A stretch of 64,000 bases of DNA from positions 74,876,044 to 74,940,043 of the forward strand of contig NW_026947486.1 of assembly GCF_034190915.1 (NCBI RefSeq), given 5' to 3'. Origin of the DNA: Cavia porcellus. Taxonomy: Eukaryota > Chordata > Mammalia > Rodentia > Caviidae. The position numbers and the translations under genes are program-made. The number at the start of each line of letters is the position of its first letter. The stretch's first letter is position 1. The notes under the pieces were generated by a model that saw only the letters and a program-made list of their open reading frames with translations, had not been told where the DNA came from and did not search any database. Of the stretch, positions 60,690 to 64,000 are shown in pieces.

Positions 60690-61195
60690 ATTAAAACAGG
60701 AGATTAGGGTGTGGCAAAGTTAGCTGGAGAAGTAGGCATGACCTACTTCCGTTTTGAGATCCTGGGACATATGTGTAGAATGGTTTCCAGAGCCCTGAGC
60801 ATGCACTTCTTATAAGAATTTGAACAGGTTTTCAAAAGAATATCATATTCCAGCACCACTTCTTCGGATCCGTAGGTAGAAGTTCCAATGAGTTTCTTTG
60901 AGATTTGAACAGTATAAAAGACACAGACACCAAGAAGAGTTTGCTGTCATGACTTTCCTCTTGATTGCCTGCCTGCATTTTCTATGGCATATTTTTATCT
61001 TGCTTTTTTACTCAGCCCAGGCTCGCTCTGCAGAGCAAGTTTCTTTCTCATTCTTCACTTTCACTTTTTTCAAATAAACATCACTGCTTTTTGCTCATTT
61101 CATTGAATTCTTTGTTCCAGATGAAAAGCAGCTGAAATCCAACTCCAGGAGAGGCAAGCAATCAAAAAACCATAACAATTATTTGGAAAGCCACT
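60690..61195 (+). mobile_element. Possible solitary LTR
   Basis: A TATA-like 'cagtataaaagacaca' (60910-60925) is followed about 160 bp later by AATAAA (61073-61078) and a GT/T-rich region. That spacing is typical of LTR promoter-to-poly(A). The family is not recognised and the ends are not defined. Confidence 0.4.
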
Positions 61196-61454
61196 TTTAG
61201 AAGAAAGTACTTGGTTATATGTTAACAAAGCTCAATTTTTCCAAAAGTGCACTATGTACCAGAGAAATATGCAAGCTAATCAAATTCAGCTTTGAATATA
61301 ATGCTACCATATTATGGTTGTCAAATTATCCTGGATGTACAGGAAATTTATCTACCTTTTGCAGGGCTAGTCAATATAGTGTTTTTTGCTTAGTCAAGAT
61401 ATAATAAAATTAATAATAAGAAGAAACAGAGTAGACTAATTCAAAAAATAAAAG

Positions 61455-61650
61455 ATATGCTTGGGCTGGTGGCACATATATGTAATCCTAGCATTAAGGA
61501 GGCTAAAACAGAAGGATCACTCTGAGTTTGAAGCCAGCCTAGACTACATAGTGAGTTGAGAGCCAGCCCAAACTATACAGCAGGACTACATAGTAAGTTC
61601 AAGGTCAGCCTGAATGACATACCAAGACTCTGCCTCAAAATAATAAAAAG
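61455..61650 (+). mobile_element. B1 SINE with extended internal duplication
   Basis: 'gctggtggcacatatatgta', 'taatcctagcattaaggagg', then the 'agactacatagtgagttgag' and 'gactacatagtaagttcaag' repeats and 'gtcagcctgaatgacatacc', ending 'ctctgcctc' and an A-rich tail. The 'ctacata' unit appears at least twice. Confidence 0.85.
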
Positions 61651-61707
61651 TCAAAGCAAGAAAATATCAAAATAAAACTAAATGAAACAAAGAACAAACA
61701 ACATGTG

Positions 61708-62185
61708 TATTAGTTAATTTTCTCATTGCTAAGACAAAATATTCAACACCCAAAATTACAGAAACAAAGCTTTATTTTGGCTCACCGTATATAGAAATTT
61801 CAGTCTATAATCAGCTGGCTCCAAAGCAAGGTGGCATGACAGAGGGACATCACAGAGGAGAAACAGTTCACAGCAAGCAGAAATCAAAGATAGCAAGGCA
61901 AAAGTTGTAAACTACAAGTGACAAGCAAAGACACTAGCCATTTTTCTGACTCTATATTTTACAGAGGCTACCTGCCCTTAGTTCCAATAGCACTCACAAC
62001 TAGGGTTGGCATGCACATCTCAAAATCCCACCCAGAATTATGTCAAAGTAATCAGTGTACTAATTTTGCAATCACACACCCTTGATCCAAGCATCACACA
62101 CTCTAGATCCAGCCACCTCTAAAAGCACCGTCTAATCCTGCATGAGACTTTGGGGAAGAGCTTGACCCAAGCCATAAAATCATGC
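61708..62185 (-). mobile_element. MaLR solitary LTR
   Basis: The plus strand reads the reverse LTR: 'ttagttaattttctcattgc', 'aagctttattttggctcacc', 'cagtctataatcagctggct', 'ggtggcatgacagagggaca', 'ctctagatccagccacctct', 'catgagactttggggaagag', ending 'cccaagccataaaatca'. Well preserved compared with the others. Confidence 0.8.
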
Positions 62186-62910
62186 CCACAAAACAACCAT
62201 TATGTTGTTAATGTTAGAATGATGTACAAGAAACTGAGCCAAAGTTGTTATAAAATGATTCATCATAGACATATCCAGATACATCTGAGAAATTCTGTGA
62301 AGAAGATAATTAGTTGTGACAACTCAGGATATAACAAAGAGCCCACTGAGGGGAGAAAGTAGAATGATACAGCAACAATGAAGTACACAGAGGTGAAGAA
62401 CACAGCTGATTGTACCAATGCCCACTCCTTTGAAAGATGTCCTTGGCAGAGTTACTTTCACTTTCTTTTCCTTGTCCTCCTTCATAGTTGCTCTTTCTTC
62501 CTAATCCCTTTGTAAATTTGCTTCTTTTTCTTAAGGTCAGCATTCTAAATTCTAAAGAGAAGCCCTACCAAAATGGAAATGATTATGATGTTATTACTGA
62601 ATGATTTTCCTTGGGTTCACAGAATCCTGAATATTGGGTAACCTGCTGACAACTTCAGAACATACAATGTCCCTCTTTAGTCTTTAGATCTATGTATTAA
62701 ATAACGCAAAGCAGGAAAATCATTATGAGGTTTAATGTAGAGAAAGTGATACAGTATGTCTAAAGAGAGCGATTGGAATTAACCTCAGAGTTTTTAATCT
62801 ATTGTGATGTCCTGGAGAAGAAAAAAGATGTGGCATATTCTCTGGAAAATAAAGATATTACTGAGCAAACAGCCTTCATGCCCTGCTCCTCCTTTTTTGT
62901 ACTATAAAAG
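62186..62910. other. Intergenic DNA, no feature seen
   Basis: No gene or recognisable transposon. Confidence 0.5.
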
Positions 62911-62919
62911 CCATTTGCA
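62911..62919 (+). repeat. Target-site duplication of ID, left copy
   Basis: CCATTTGCA, identical to 63014-63022; with one mismatch the match extends into preceding A's. Confidence 0.75.
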
Positions 62920-63013
62920 GGCCAAGGAATTAGCTCAGTGGCATAAGCGTCTGCCTGGCAGGCATGAGATTGTGAATTCAATTTCCAGTATCACTAAAAA
63001 AATTTTTAAAAAT
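62920..63013 (+). mobile_element. ID SINE
   Basis: 'ggccaaggaattagctcag' gives box A; 'gtgaattcaatttccag' is a degraded box B; an A/T-rich tail follows. The anticodon arm is changed to TGCCTGGCAGGCA, so it is an older or different copy than those at 35951 and 59710. Confidence 0.85.
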
Positions 63014-63259
63014 CCATTTGCACACCTGAGTCCTCCACAATGGTGTTTTACAGATAATATTTTTCTTTATCTTTCAAGCTGCTGTCCTTTTAATAAAACT
63101 CACTTTTTCTACAATGATTTTCTCTCAAATATTGGCTTTACAGTGATATCCAGCTTGGACTTTAGCCCGTAACAAATTCCTACAAGTAAACACTGGGAAT
63201 GTTGTGATAGTACAGTAGGAAGTAAATTTCTAAATCTCAATCCTTCAGTCTAGTGCTTC

Positions 63260-63360
63260 CCTCTCTGTTTCTTATTATCTCTCTGTCTCTCTATCTCTCT
63301 TTCTCTTTGTCACACATACACACACACAGACGTGCGTGCAAGCATGCGTGTGCACACATT
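63260..63360. repeat. (TCTC)n then (CA)/(GTGC) simple repeat
   Basis: CT-rich imperfect repeats pass into CA and 'gtgcgtgc' units. Confidence 0.85.
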
Positions 63361-63540
63361 AACCATCACCATGTACACTGGAAAATCAGATTACTATATC
63401 TGGTAATATGCATGAGAAAGCTACATGACAGTCACTTGAATATTTTAAGGAAAGATAATATAGCAAGAAGACAGATTCTAGAGACACACTGCGTAACTTT
63501 AAGTTCCATCTCTGCTACTCCTTACTTTTGTGATACAAGA

Positions 63541-63944
63541 GTGTCTTAGTTACTTTTCTCATTGTTGAGAAAAAAAATCAACACTCAAAATTAAAAGAGA
63601 AAAGGTTTATTTTCATAGTTTGTGGAGGCTTTAGTCCATACTCAGCTGGCTCTAAGTGTGGCATGACAAAAAGTCAACTCAAAGAAGAAACAGTCTGTGA
63701 AACAGTTGGGTATGTGGAAGGCGGCAAGCAGCAAGAGAGAGCAGCAGTTCTCTTTCTGCTCCTTATAGTCTATCCAGACTACTCCGTATTACTGTGTATA
63801 GCACTTACATTCAGGCTGGGGCATGCTTAATTCCAGCATCACAAACTTAATTTCAGTACTGTGCACCCTTGATCCAGGCACCTCCAAAACCTCAGACTTG
63901 TGACCATATGAAACTTTGAGAACATCTAGATACAATCTATAACA
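63541..63944 (-). mobile_element. MaLR solitary LTR
   Basis: The plus strand reads the reverse LTR: 'gtcttagttacttttctcat', 'aggtttattttcatagtttg', 'gtccatactcagctggctct', 'ccttgatccaggcacctcca', 'gaccatatgaaactttgaga', 'tagatacaatctataaca'. Same family as 61708. Confidence 0.8.
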
Positions 63945-64000
63945 GAGTGAAAAGAACATTGCTTCTTTACTCATTTCATAGTCCATAGCCAACATCATTA

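Overview
The window looks like nuclear DNA from a rodent and I find no intact host gene in it. It is AT-rich and dominated by mammalian retrotransposons: L1 LINEs of several ages, 7SL-derived B1 SINEs, tRNA-Ala-derived ID SINEs, fused B1-dID dimers, MaLR-type LTRs, class I endogenous retroviruses (ERVs), and old MIR and L2 fragments. B1 plus ID plus dimers is a rodent signature. Several B1 copies carry the internal duplication of the 'ctacatagtgagttca' segment, which hints at the mouse-related clade. I cannot name the species.

Region by region. 1-3245 has no recognisable feature. 3250-8580 is an old minus-strand L1 split by a MaLR element at 5110-6576. 8597-9412 may be a solitary LTR. 10690-10900 is a fragment of the L1/HAL1-type 3' UTR. 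11700-16222 is a decayed plus-strand L1. 16384-28880 is intergenic sequence with scattered SINEs and MaLR LTRs. 28980-33480 is a composite minus-strand L1 block with a younger L1 3' end inside it. 35400-37330 holds old plus-strand L1 3' material with a precise ID insertion. 38519-43180 is a plus-strand class I ERV with paired LTRs. 45105-45910 is an L2 interrupted by an LTR-like segment. 46389-49554 is a nearly complete L1-derived element with no ORF2. 50476-54480 is a minus-strand class I ERV that keeps gag and env-TM remnants but no pol. 58622-59497 is an ECD retrocopy. 59710-64000 holds more SINEs, MIR and MaLR LTRs.

The most interesting object is the 3.17-kb element at 46389-49554. It has a CpG-dense 5' UTR with a YY1-like motif at its very start, an ORF1 of normal length with only two visible lesions, a long 3' UTR, an AATAAA signal, a pure poly(A) tail and a 9-bp target-site duplication. 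It runs straight from ORF1 into the 3' UTR. This is the architecture of a 'half-L1' (HAL1), a non-autonomous LINE that makes an ORF1 protein and must borrow reverse transcriptase from full L1s. Its last ~330 bp resemble a separate L1 3' end at 29411-29745, which fits 3'-end sharing with an autonomous partner.

No genes here work together as a host pathway. The only functional logic is between transposons: L1 enzymes would have mobilised the ID and B1 SINEs, the HAL1-like element and the ECD mRNA, and several of these show poly(A) tails and target-site duplications. All family names come from reading the sequence against remembered consensus features; no database search was run.
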